Shown here in pieces: positions 7,185 to 13,083 of a stretch of 13,083 nucleotides of DNA (position 1 is its first letter; every line of letters begins with the position of its first letter). The stretch is taken from assembly GCA_937885815.1 (NCBI GenBank), contig CALABM010000245.1, forward strand, positions 1-13,083. Direction: 5' to 3'. The position numbers and the translations under genes were made by a program. A model generated the notes under the pieces. It was given only the letters and a program-made list of their open reading frames with translations, searched no databases and was not told the DNA's origin. Origin of the DNA: an uncultured Verrucomicrobiales bacterium (GTDB lineage Bacteria; Verrucomicrobiota; Verrucomicrobiia; Verrucomicrobiales; Akkermansiaceae).

Positions 7185-8678
7185 TTACACCTTACGCCTA
7201 GCCCACTTAAGCTTGCAAAGCATGCGGTTCAACACAAGGTACTCCACGGCCAAATCCACGGAGAAAAGCAGCCAGATACCCACAAGCGAAAGCGTCTCCG
7301 GCCAGAAGTAGTTCCACAGGAACAGGCAGCCCACGCGGAAAAAGCCCATGCAGCCGTACGATACGTACATCACGCGGCGGGTATCACCCGCGCCGCGAAG
7401 GCACATCTTCAGCATCAGCATGGCCGCATAGAAAGGCTCCACCAGCAGGAAAACCTGCACCACAGGTACAGTGGCAGTCATCAGCCCCGCTGAATTGGAG
7501 GCAAATATCTTCACGAAAATCTCAGGGAAGGCATAAAACGCCACGCCCATGAGCCCCATAAATATCACGCTGTAGCGCACGCATTTGCGGATAGTCTCTA
7601 ACGCCAAGCGCACACTACCGGAGCCGAGATACTGCCCCACCAGCGTGGCACCGGCCATACCAATAGCAAAGCCCGGCAGGAAACTCATGCTTTCAATGCG
7701 GATAGCAATGGTGTGCGCCCCCACATACGCATCTCCCAAGCCGGAAATGACGCGCAACACGTAAATCTGAATGAGCCATATACCACCGATTTCCAGCGCC
7801 TGAGACAAGCCAATGCTCAGAATACGGTACATGGTACGAAGATTCGGCAGGAGCTGGTGCAGGCTCAGATACAGCGGCGGCACATAAGTGGCCGCCTGCC
7901 CGGCGGCATATTCATCCAGCGAGGCGCCGGCCAAGCGGCGGCGCATCTTTGCCGCACGGCTCGCCAATATGCCCAGAAGAATGCCCGCTGCAACAGCCAT
8001 GCCCGCCACCATACCCAGCGCCAGACCTTCAATGAACATGCCGAAGCAATACACAAAAATCACGCTGAAGACGATATTCAGGCCATCCACCGCCAGCATG
8101 ATGAGGAAAGGAGTACGGGTATCACCGGCACCGCGCAGTGCCGCATTCACTGCAAAGACAATACCCGAGAAAATAGCCACCCAGCACCCGGTGTGCATGT
8201 ACATAAGCGCCACCTCCTGAGCATAATCACTGAGGGTAAGCGCCTTCGTAACAAGAAACTCCGCAGTGAGGTACATAAGCAGAGCAGAAAGCACACCGGC
8301 CAGCAGCCCCAGCACAGCCGCCTGATTAGCGGCATAATTCGCCTCGCCGAACTTTCGGGCACCCGTCATACGGCTCACGATGGCGGTGGCGCCCATACCA
8401 ACGGCACCCTGCATGAGGAAGCCCAGCCACATGACATATCCGGTCACGCCGATGCCGGAGGCTATCTGCTCCGTCACCTCATCAGGCGTGTTCATGTGCG
8501 TGGCAAGGTAAAGAGAGGTGGAGGCACAAATGAAACTCATCACCTGCTCCAGCAGCGGCCAAAGCGCAATATGGATAATCTGACGCGGAAGACTAAGGCC
8601 GGCAAGACTGCCACCGAGCTGCCCTTTACCATGCAGCGCAGCGCGTACTTTACCTTCTCGCCCGTCTCCAACACTCAT
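7185..8678 (-). CDS. MATE-family multidrug/Na+ (or H+) antiporter
   Basis: 497 aa, with about twelve hydrophobic segments in two homologous halves. Each half contains LRGAGDTR (181-188 and 427-434), the repeated signature expected from the internal pseudo-symmetry of MATE transporters. The N-terminal WPLLEQVMSFICASTSLYLA and the MGATAIVSRMTGA segment also fit the family. MATE proteins export cationic drugs or metabolites in exchange for Na+ or H+; the substrate cannot be predicted. A polar linker between the halves (about 240-285, including AKMRRRLAGASLDEYAAGQA) is rather long and probably cytoplasmic. The basic N terminus of about 30 residues precedes the first membrane segment. The gene is transcribed divergently from the lipoprotein gene and faces the tmk-GNAT operon tail to tail. 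The ATG at 8678 lies 9 nt after a predicted -10 box. Confidence 0.92.
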   Translation of the reverse strand: MSVGDGREGKVRAALHGKGQLGGSLAGLSLPRQIIHIALWPLLEQVMSFICASTSLYLATHMNTPDEVTEQIASGIGVTGYVMWLGFLMQGAVGMGATAIVSRMTGARKFGEANYAANQAAVLGLLAGVLSALLMYLTAEFLVTKALTLSDYAQEVALMYMHTGCWVAIFSGIVFAVNAALRGAGDTRTPFLIMLAVDGLNIVFSVIFVYCFGMFIEGLALGMVAGMAVAAGILLGILASRAAKMRRRLAGASLDEYAAGQAATYVPPLYLSLHQLLPNLRTMYRILSIGLSQALEIGGIWLIQIYVLRVISGLGDAYVGAHTIAIRIESMSFLPGFAIGMAGATLVGQYLGSGSVRLALETIRKCVRYSVIFMGLMGVAFYAFPEIFVKIFASNSAGLMTATVPVVQVFLLVEPFYAAMLMLKMCLRGAGDTRRVMYVSYGCMGFFRVGCLFLWNYFWPETLSLVGIWLLFSVDLAVEYLVLNRMLCKLKWARRKV

Positions 8679-8687
8679 GACAACGCT

Positions 8688-8716
8688 ATTTAAGCATATT
8701 CCTCTGAAAAAGTGAA
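8688..8716 (-). promoter_or_regulatory. Predicted promoter of the MATE gene, leaderless
   Basis: On the minus strand, TTCACT (8716-8711), a 17-nt spacer and TTAAAT (8693-8688). Only 9 nt separate the -10 box from the ATG. Both boxes are 4/6 matches, so this is weaker than the divergent promoter. Confidence 0.4.
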
Positions 8717-8740
8717 GCTAAAAGTGGCAATAAGTTCGGC

Positions 8741-8769
8741 TTGACTGAAAGGGGGTGTTGTGGTATATA
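8741..8769 (+). promoter_or_regulatory. Predicted promoter of the lipoprotein (and possibly heme) operon, leaderless
   Basis: TTGACT (8741-8746), exactly 17 nt, then TATATA (8764-8769), 9 nt before the lipoprotein ATG. The expected transcript start is near 8776, giving a leader of about 3 nt. Its -35 box lies 24 bp from the -35 of the divergent MATE promoter, so one regulator could touch both. Confidence 0.75.
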
Positions 8770-8778
8770 CGCTCGCGT

Positions 8779-9213
8779 ATGAAGAAACTCATTCCTGTAT
8801 TCATCATTGCCCTTGCCCTGAGCTCCTGCGCCACCAAGACTGTAAGCCGCACTGAGCTCTTCACCCCTACTGCGGCCACCCTTATTAACTCTGAAGAACT
8901 TACCGGTATGATGTACTACGGTGCTGACGACCAGTACGATTACTTCACCCGTGGTTTCCAGCGCCTGCGCGTAGCCAAGACGGAGAACGCCGTTCCCTCC
9001 TACGCTCGCTTCACCTTCAACAACTGGCAGGGTGGCAAGAAGTACACCGAATGCCTTCAGCAGAGCACAGTGAGCCAGCTGCAGAGCATCCTGAGCGGTT
9101 TGAGCAATGCCCAGACTCTCCCCGCAGCTACCACCACTCCCGCCACCACTACCACTCAGCAGCAGCGCGCTCAGATGCTCCAGTCCATCCTGCAGAGCGC
9201 CTTGCAGCGCTAA
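8779..9213 (+). CDS. Small lipoprotein of unknown function
   Basis: 144 aa; no family recognised. MKKLIPVFIIALALSSC is a lipoprotein signal: a basic start, a hydrophobic core and the lipobox LSSC with Cys17 to be lipidated, so the mature protein is membrane-anchored outside the cytoplasm. The middle (about 20-95) is mixed and Tyr/Phe-rich (MMYYGADDQYDYFTRGFQRL). The last 45 residues are low-complexity and rich in Gln, Thr, Ser and Ala (TTTPATTTTQQQRAQMLQSI). An in-frame ATG at 8755 is rejected because it lies in the promoter spacer and would spoil the signal peptide. The first radical SAM gene starts 28 nt later with no terminator between, so read-through is possible, though a TATAAT box sits in the gap. 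Whether it has anything to do with heme is unknown. Confidence 0.85.
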   Translation: MKKLIPVFIIALALSSCATKTVSRTELFTPTAATLINSEELTGMMYYGADDQYDYFTRGFQRLRVAKTENAVPSYARFTFNNWQGGKKYTECLQQSTVSQLQSILSGLSNAQTLPAATTTPATTTTQQQRAQMLQSILQSALQR

Positions 9214-9217
9214 CGGA

Positions 9218-9223
9218 TATAAT
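9218..9223 (+). promoter_or_regulatory. Possible -10 box before the first radical SAM gene
   Basis: A perfect TATAAT lies 18 nt before the ATG at 9242. At 17 nt upstream the sequence (gagcgc) does not resemble a -35, and there is no TGn extension, so this may be a regulated promoter or chance. Confidence 0.3.
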
Positions 9224-9241
9224 CCAGCCACACCGGAAACC

Positions 9242-10303
9242 ATGGCCTCACATCCTCAGTTCCCGCGGGTAGACATGGTCGAGCGCCCTTTCATCCTCTT
9301 CTGGGAGGTGACTAGGGCCTGTGCTCTGGCCTGCAAACACTGCCGGGCTATCGCCCAGCCGCAGGCTCACCCCGATGAACTGTGCCATGATGAAGCCATG
9401 GCTCTGGTGGATAAAATCGCGGAGCTGGCACCTCCCATGCTTGTGCTGACCGGGGGTGACCCCATGATGCGCAGCGACATCTATGAGCTCATTTCCTATG
9501 CCACACAGCGCGGCCTGCGCGTGGCTCTCAGCCCTGCCGCCACTAACCGCCTCGTCAATGCTGACTTTGCTCGACTGAAGGAGGCCGGAGTGGTCAGCAT
9601 GAGCCTCAGTCTGGATGGTGCCACCCGCGAAACGCATGACCGCTTCCGCGGCGTGCCTCACACCTTCGAGCGAACCTTGCAGGCTGCACAAGCCGCGATG
9701 GACGCCGGAATCCAGCTTCAGGTAAACACCACCTTGGCAAAGTCCACGCTGCCGGAGCTGGATGGCTTCATCGAGCTCATGAACCGGATAAAACCGGATG
9801 TGTGGAGCGTCTTCGTGCTTGTGCCCACCGGGCGAGCCTCACTGGAAGACCTCCCCACTGCCGAGCAACTGGAAAGCGTATGGCAGCGCTTGGAAGGCCT
9901 GCGCAGCACCCTGCCCTTCGCTATCAAGACTACAGAGGGGCACCACTACCGCCGCGTGCTCATGCAGGCTGCCACTAAAGGCGGCCAGCCCCCGCGCCAC
10001 CTTATTCCCACCCGAGACGGCAAGGGCGTGCTTTTCATCTCGCACACCGGCGAGGTGCAGCCCAGCGGCTTCCTCCCCCTCACTGCCGGCAACGTGCGAA
10101 CGGATGATTTAGCCACACTTTACCGCACCCACCCCATTTTCGTACAGCTGAGGGATGATGATGCCCTCGGTGGCAAATGCGGGCTTTGCGAGTTCCGCCG
10201 GGTCTGCGGTGGCTCCCGTGCTCGCGCCTTTGGCACCTGCGGTGACATGATGGCTGCCGAGCCGCTCTGCAACTACATTCCCGCGGCTCTTCGCAAAGGC
10301 TGA
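9242..10303 (+). CDS. Radical SAM/SPASM protein, TIGR04053-like (AhbD relative)
   Basis: 353 aa. The radical SAM cluster motif is CALACKHC (Cys 27, 31, 34), with TGGDP (70-74) as the SAM-binding GGE-type motif. A C-terminal SPASM-type region has Cys 313, 316 and 322 plus Cys 333 and 343, likely ligating one or more auxiliary [4Fe-4S] clusters. FISHTGEVQPSGFLPL, NVR, and CGGSRARAF match what I recall of family TIGR04053, a close relative of heme b synthase AhbD. The family segment TTEAPHYRRV reads TTEGHHYRRV here. AhbD oxidatively decarboxylates Fe-coproporphyrin III to heme; the TIGR04053 reaction is not established to my knowledge. Placement 23 nt before an AhbC-type gene suggests a porphyrin substrate (inference). 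The ATG at 9242 was chosen because family members begin shortly before RPFxxxWEVTRAC; the frame is open upstream, but that part is an overlap of the lipoprotein gene. Confidence 0.82.
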   Translation: MASHPQFPRVDMVERPFILFWEVTRACALACKHCRAIAQPQAHPDELCHDEAMALVDKIAELAPPMLVLTGGDPMMRSDIYELISYATQRGLRVALSPAATNRLVNADFARLKEAGVVSMSLSLDGATRETHDRFRGVPHTFERTLQAAQAAMDAGIQLQVNTTLAKSTLPELDGFIELMNRIKPDVWSVFVLVPTGRASLEDLPTAEQLESVWQRLEGLRSTLPFAIKTTEGHHYRRVLMQAATKGGQPPRHLIPTRDGKGVLFISHTGEVQPSGFLPLTAGNVRTDDLATLYRTHPIFVQLRDDDALGGKCGLCEFRRVCGGSRARAFGTCGDMMAAEPLCNYIPAALRKG

Positions 10304-10326
10304 AAATTTTCACATTATTCCCGTCC

Positions 10327-11565
10327 ATGATTAACATCACTCGCCTTTGGTGCGGTGCCGAGCAGCCCGCAGACCACATACGCTATGGCCTGGGACACGG
10401 CTCTGCTGCTCCCCACGCCAGCACAGCAGCCTGCTCCCCCACTTCCTCACGCACGCGCAAACCCATCGTGGTGTGGAATATCACCCGCACCTGTAATCTG
10501 CGCTGCGTACATTGCTACGCGGACTCCCATGCGCAGAAATACCCCGGCGAGCTCAGTCTGGAACAGTGCCGCGCCGTCATTGATGACCTCGCGGATTACA
10601 AAGTGAACGCTCTACTGCTTTCCGGCGGCGAGCCCCTGCTCCACCCGCACCTGCCCGAACTGCTCCGCTACGCCACGAAAAGTGGGCTGAAAGTCACCAT
10701 CTCCACAAACGGCACCCGCATTACCCCGGAGTATGCAGCCATGTTCAAGAAACTCGGAGTGGCATACGTCGGCATCTCGCTGGATGGCATCGGAGCCGTG
10801 CATGATTCCTTCCGCGGTGTGGAAGGCGCCTTTGACGGCGCCATCCGTGGCTTCAAACGCTGCGAGGAAGTGGGCCAGAAAACCGGCCTGCGCCTCACAC
10901 TCACACGCAACAACGTGCAGAGCATGGAGGAAATCCTCAACTTCATTGAGAACGAAGGCATCCAGCGCGTCTGCTTCTACCACCTCGTGCCGACCGGCCG
11001 CGGTGTGGATGTGGCCAGCCTGAAGCCGGAAGAAGCCAGGGCCGCGCTGGACATGCTCATCGCCCGAGCTGAAGCTTGGCATGCCGCCGGGCAAACGCGT
11101 GAGCTACTCACCGTCACCCAGCCGGCGGACGGCATTTACATCCTGCTGCGCCAGCTCCGCGAGGGTTCACCCCTTGCCGCCCAGACGCTGAAGCTTCTGA
11201 GCTGGAACGGCGGCGGCGCAAACTCCTCCGGCCGTGGCATCGCAAACATTGACACTCAGGGCAACATCCACCCGGACCAGTTCTGGCAGAGCGTCACCCT
11301 CGGCAATGTCAAAACGCAGAAGTTCTCAGACGTGTGGGAAGCCTCTGCTGAACCCTCCGCCGCCGAGCTACAAAAACTCCGTGGCTCCGAAAATCCCCTC
11401 GAACGCCAGAAACTGCTCAGCGGACCCTGTGCCACCTGCAAGCACTTTGCCCTTTGCGGAGGCGGCTTCAGAACACGCGCGGCCTTCGCTAATGGCCATT
11501 GGTTCGGCAGTGACCCCGGCTGTTACCTCACAGAAGAAGAGCGACAGACTGAAATTAAGCTCTAA
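10327..11565 (+). CDS. ahbC: AhbC/NirJ-type radical SAM protein (12,18-didecarboxysiroheme deacetylase)
   Basis: 412 aa. It begins MINITRLWCGAEQPADHIRYG, the N-terminal signature shared by AhbC and NirJ, followed by a Ser/Ala/His-rich linker. The radical SAM motif is CNLRCVHC (Cys 56, 60, 63), with SGGEP at 99-103, VGISLDG and FRGVEGAF after it, NSSGRG and HPDQFW in the second half, and a SPASM cluster region with Cys 368, 371, 377 and 399 (CATCKHFALCGGGF). AhbC removes the two acetate side chains of 12,18-didecarboxysiroheme to give Fe-coproporphyrin III in the siroheme-dependent heme pathway; NirJ does related chemistry for heme d1. No other nir gene is in the window, so AhbC is favoured. 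It acts in the cytoplasm and is oxygen-sensitive like its family. The ATG lies 23 nt after the previous gene, probably co-transcribed. A TATTCC box (10316-10321) sits 5 nt before the ATG without a usable -35. Confidence 0.82.
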   Translation: MINITRLWCGAEQPADHIRYGLGHGSAAPHASTAACSPTSSRTRKPIVVWNITRTCNLRCVHCYADSHAQKYPGELSLEQCRAVIDDLADYKVNALLLSGGEPLLHPHLPELLRYATKSGLKVTISTNGTRITPEYAAMFKKLGVAYVGISLDGIGAVHDSFRGVEGAFDGAIRGFKRCEEVGQKTGLRLTLTRNNVQSMEEILNFIENEGIQRVCFYHLVPTGRGVDVASLKPEEARAALDMLIARAEAWHAAGQTRELLTVTQPADGIYILLRQLREGSPLAAQTLKLLSWNGGGANSSGRGIANIDTQGNIHPDQFWQSVTLGNVKTQKFSDVWEASAEPSAAELQKLRGSENPLERQKLLSGPCATCKHFALCGGGFRTRAAFANGHWFGSDPGCYLTEEERQTEIKL

Positions 11566-11588
11566 ATCAACTGACACGCTTTTTTCTC

Positions 11589-11616
11589 AGGCCGCAGCTT
11601 ACACTGCGGCCTTTTT
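11589..11616 (+). terminator. Rho-independent terminator after ahbC
   Basis: A perfect 9-bp stem (11589-11597 with 11604-11612, aggccgcag / ctgcggcct), a 6-nt loop and a T tract to 11616, starting 23 nt after the ahbC stop. Confidence 0.9.
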
Positions 11617-11659
11617 CATGAAAAATGAGTGATTTTTTCCTAAAAATTGGCCTTTTTGC

Positions 11660-11688
11660 TTGCATAGGGAGAAACAATGTGATATCAC
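11660..11688 (+). promoter_or_regulatory. Predicted promoter of the TIGR04073-like gene, leaderless
   Basis: TTGCAT (11660-11665), a 17-nt spacer and TATCAC (11683-11688), ending 10 nt before the ATG at 11699. The predicted leader is about 4 nt. The boxes are 4/6 matches, so the assignment is tentative. Confidence 0.42.
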
Positions 11689-11698
11689 TATTTATGTC

Positions 11699-12130
11699 AT
11701 GAAGCGCTTACTCCTTTCTACACTTCTTCTCGCTATGCTCGGCACAGCTTATGCCGACATTCAGGCGCCCCCCGCGTCTGAGTATACCGCCACTCGTAAG
11801 CTTGGCCGCGCCCTCGGTAACATTTTCTATGCCATCGAGGAACTGCCGGTGACCGTCATCCGCTGGAACTCCGCCGAAGGCAACTATGCTGGTGCCTCCG
11901 TGGGTATCGTTGAAGGCGTCTCCCGCACCCTTACCCGCATGGGCTATGGCCTCTATGAGCTTGTAACTTTCTGGGCACCCACCTACAAGTGCACCTATCG
12001 TCCTCCCTATCAGGGAAGCTGCGGTCGCAGCGGCCTTAAGGAGTACAATGTATGGTCCGGCTTCTCCGAATTCCCCGAAGAGCTCGGCTTCCAGTCCGAT
12101 GTGCCCTACACTCGTGTAACCGGTCAATAA
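11699..12130 (+). CDS. Secreted protein, TIGR04073-like (exosortase-system associated)
   Basis: 143 aa. MKRLLLSTLLLAMLGTAYAD is a clean Sec signal with AYA (17-19) as the signal peptidase I site. The mature part carries RKLGRALGNIFYAIEELPVT, GASVGIVEGVSRTLTRMGYG and LYELVTFWAPTYKC, which agree with what I recall of family TIGR04073: short exported proteins of Verrucomicrobiota and related phyla, found in genomes with exosortase systems. The molecular role is unknown. Two cysteines in YKCTYRPPYQGSC could form a disulfide. No exosortase gene and no PEP-CTERM tail are visible here, so the name records genome co-occurrence only. An in-frame ATG at 11660 is rejected because it overlaps the promoter and would bury the signal peptide. 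The gene is monocistronic, with its own promoter and a terminator. Confidence 0.72.
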   Translation: MKRLLLSTLLLAMLGTAYADIQAPPASEYTATRKLGRALGNIFYAIEELPVTVIRWNSAEGNYAGASVGIVEGVSRTLTRMGYGLYELVTFWAPTYKCTYRPPYQGSCGRSGLKEYNVWSGFSEFPEELGFQSDVPYTRVTGQ

Positions 12131-12192
12131 TGACCTGAGGGTGCTGAGGATCGCAACCTGAGTACCTTCAACACCAATTAATTTTTCTCTCC

Positions 12193-12226
12193 CCACCCTC
12201 GGTGCGCACCGAGGGTGGACTTTTAT
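12193..12226 (+). terminator. Rho-independent terminator after the TIGR04073-like gene
   Basis: A perfect 11-bp GC-rich stem (12193-12203 with 12208-12218, ccaccctcggt / accgagggtgg) has the 4-nt loop gcgc and is followed by ac and a T-rich stretch. The loop itself is self-complementary. The minus strand lacks a T tract on its exit side, so it probably does not serve the kinase gene. Confidence 0.88.
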
Positions 12227-12294
12227 TTATTTATCTACGCAGCACCAAAAAGCCGCCTAGCCACTACGCAGGCAAAAGGAGTACGGCTGACTTA

Positions 12295-13083
12295 TCAATG
12301 AGATTTTTTCCCGCCAAACAAGAGCGTCAGAATAAGAAACGTAGGAGCACAAAAACCAATGAAGAAGTATTGCAACATCCCGCCAACTCCCATTCTTTCG
12401 TCTACGGCATAAAAAACACCGCCAATACCACAAATAAACGAGATAATGAGATAGATAACGCAACCCGTAGGAAGACCTTCTTTCTTAGGGATTTCAGATT
12501 CCCCCAACATAGCTCTGCGTTGAGCTTCCTTCTCAGCCCGGCGCTTGGCTTTATATAACTCACGGATTTGCTCGCCATCCAAATACATGTCCGGCTTCGG
12601 AAGCACAGGCGGAGGCTTTGGAAGTGCAGGCGGAGGAAGCACAGGTGAAGGTTTCGGAGGCTCCGGCGAAGGCTGAGGAATCTCTACAGGACGCACCTGC
12701 CGAGTCTGAGCAGAGGAGTTATCCAAGTAGGACAGCCATTGGCGGGCGCTCTGCCAGCGCTTACGGCGAGACATGTGCAGTGCAATGTCAATAGACGTAA
12801 GAAGTTCATGGCTGAAACGCTGGTGCAATTCTTCACTTCGGGACAACAACGGCAGATTATCCTCCACCACGCGGGAAAGAGCTCGCTGAGGGTCATTGCC
12901 GGTAATAAGGCGGAAACAGGTAGCCCCCAGAGAATACAAATCCGTCCAAGGCCCATTCTTATCACCATCACTGAACTGCTCCAGAGGCCCATAACCGGGC
13001 GTTCCCATCAGGGTGAGGGAATATGATGAGTTCAGCGCACGAGCCGTACCGAAGTCTATCAGCACGGGGTCACCATCATGCTC
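12295..13083 (-). CDS. Ser/Thr protein kinase-like protein with Pro-rich linker and C-terminal membrane hairpin (5' partial)
   Basis: The frame is open to the window edge; 262 residues of the C-terminal part are visible. VLIDFGTAR holds the Mg-binding DFG (10-12). GTPGYGPLEQF (27-37) is the activation-segment end, with GPLE in place of the usual APE. WTDLYSLGATCFRLITG (46-62) is subdomain IX with its invariant Asp, and RWQSARQWL is the final lobe helix. The P-loop, catalytic Lys and HRD loop would be outside, so activity cannot be judged. The kinase lobe is followed by a Pro-rich linker (about 132-164), a charged helix likely to be coiled (EQIRELYKAKRRAEKEAQRR), and two membrane segments (about 207-226 and 235-257), ending GGKKSH. 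This puts the kinase in the cytoplasm with a C-terminal hairpin anchor and no extracellular sensor. An internal GTG at 13065 is not a real start. Targets are unknown. Confidence 0.82.
   Translation of the reverse strand, partial: EHDGDPVLIDFGTARALNSSYSLTLMGTPGYGPLEQFSDGDKNGPWTDLYSLGATCFRLITGNDPQRALSRVVEDNLPLLSRSEELHQRFSHELLTSIDIALHMSRRKRWQSARQWLSYLDNSSAQTRQVRPVEIPQPSPEPPKPSPVLPPPALPKPPPVLPKPDMYLDGEQIRELYKAKRRAEKEAQRRAMLGESEIPKKEGLPTGCVIYLIISFICGIGGVFYAVDERMGVGGMLQYFFIGFCAPTFLILTLLFGGKKSH
12599..12675 (-). repeat. Imperfect direct repeats coding the Pro-rich linker
   Basis: On the plus strand, related units begin at 12599 (ggaagcacaggcggagg), 12620 (ggaagtgcaggcggagg) and 12635 (ggaagcacaggtgaagg). 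Degenerate copies continue to about 12675. All spacings are multiples of three, so length changes would keep the kinase frame. In protein they read as Pro-Lys-Pro-Pro-type repeats. Confidence 0.55.

Noticed and set aside
7713..8693. Long plus-strand open frame (326 codons) across the MATE gene
   Set aside because: It is antisense to a clear MATE transporter. Its translation is a His/Arg/Gln-rich string without motifs, as expected from opposite-strand shadowing in GC-rich DNA.
9107..9241. Upstream start for the first radical SAM protein
   Set aside because: It overlaps the lipoprotein gene in another frame and adds a Pro/Ser-rich stretch absent from the family; the ATG at 9242 gives the expected N terminus.
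12202..12558. Plus-strand open frame (118 codons) after the TIGR04073-like gene
   Set aside because: It begins inside a terminator hairpin, is antisense to the kinase-like gene, and has no recognisable domain.
12599..12675. CRISPR-like or intergenic tandem repeat
   Set aside because: The units are short, imperfect, in frame, and code the Pro-rich linker; there are no unique spacers of constant length.

Overview
The window looks like chromosomal DNA of a Verrucomicrobiota bacterium, most likely Akkermansia or a close relative. The hints are fairly high GC, a secreted-type sulfatase, a TIGR04073-like exosortase-associated protein, a small bS21 with an Ala-rich tail, and leaders mostly without Shine-Dalgarno sites. 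No sequence search was possible, so this placement is inference.

Layout: (1) 1-1995, 3' part of a sulfatase with a C-terminal PA14-like module, closed by a strong terminator. (2) 2135-5543, an isochorismate synthase (menF) followed 37 nt later by a Cu+ P1B-type ATPase (copA) with metal-binding domains at both ends. (3) 5602-5974, rpsU (bS21) with a consensus promoter, an A-rich upstream element and its own terminator. (4) 6054-7179, thymidylate kinase (tmk) and a RimJ/RimL-like GNAT acetyltransferase in an operon, convergent with (5) a MATE exporter on the minus strand (7185-8678). (6) 8779-11565, a small lipoprotein, a TIGR04053-like radical SAM/SPASM protein and an AhbC/NirJ-type radical SAM protein, closed by a terminator. 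The last two suggest siroheme-dependent (alternative) heme synthesis. (7) 11699-12130, a secreted TIGR04073-like protein with a strong terminator. (8) 12295-13083, minus strand, the C-terminal part of a membrane-anchored Ser/Thr kinase-like protein that runs off the window.

The most notable cross-cutting signal is promoter placement. In front of five genes (menF, tmk, the MATE gene, the lipoprotein gene and the TIGR04073-like gene) a -35/-10 pair with an exact 17-nt spacer ends only 6-10 nt before the ATG, which predicts leaderless or nearly leaderless mRNAs. rpsU instead has a leader of about 39 nt, and the operon-internal GNAT gene has a visible Shine-Dalgarno site. Menaquinone synthesis (menF) and the heme genes could both serve a respiratory chain, but nothing shows that they are co-regulated. 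I saw no tRNA, rRNA, CRISPR array, insertion sequence or attachment site, and no gene-free stretch exceeds 300 bases.
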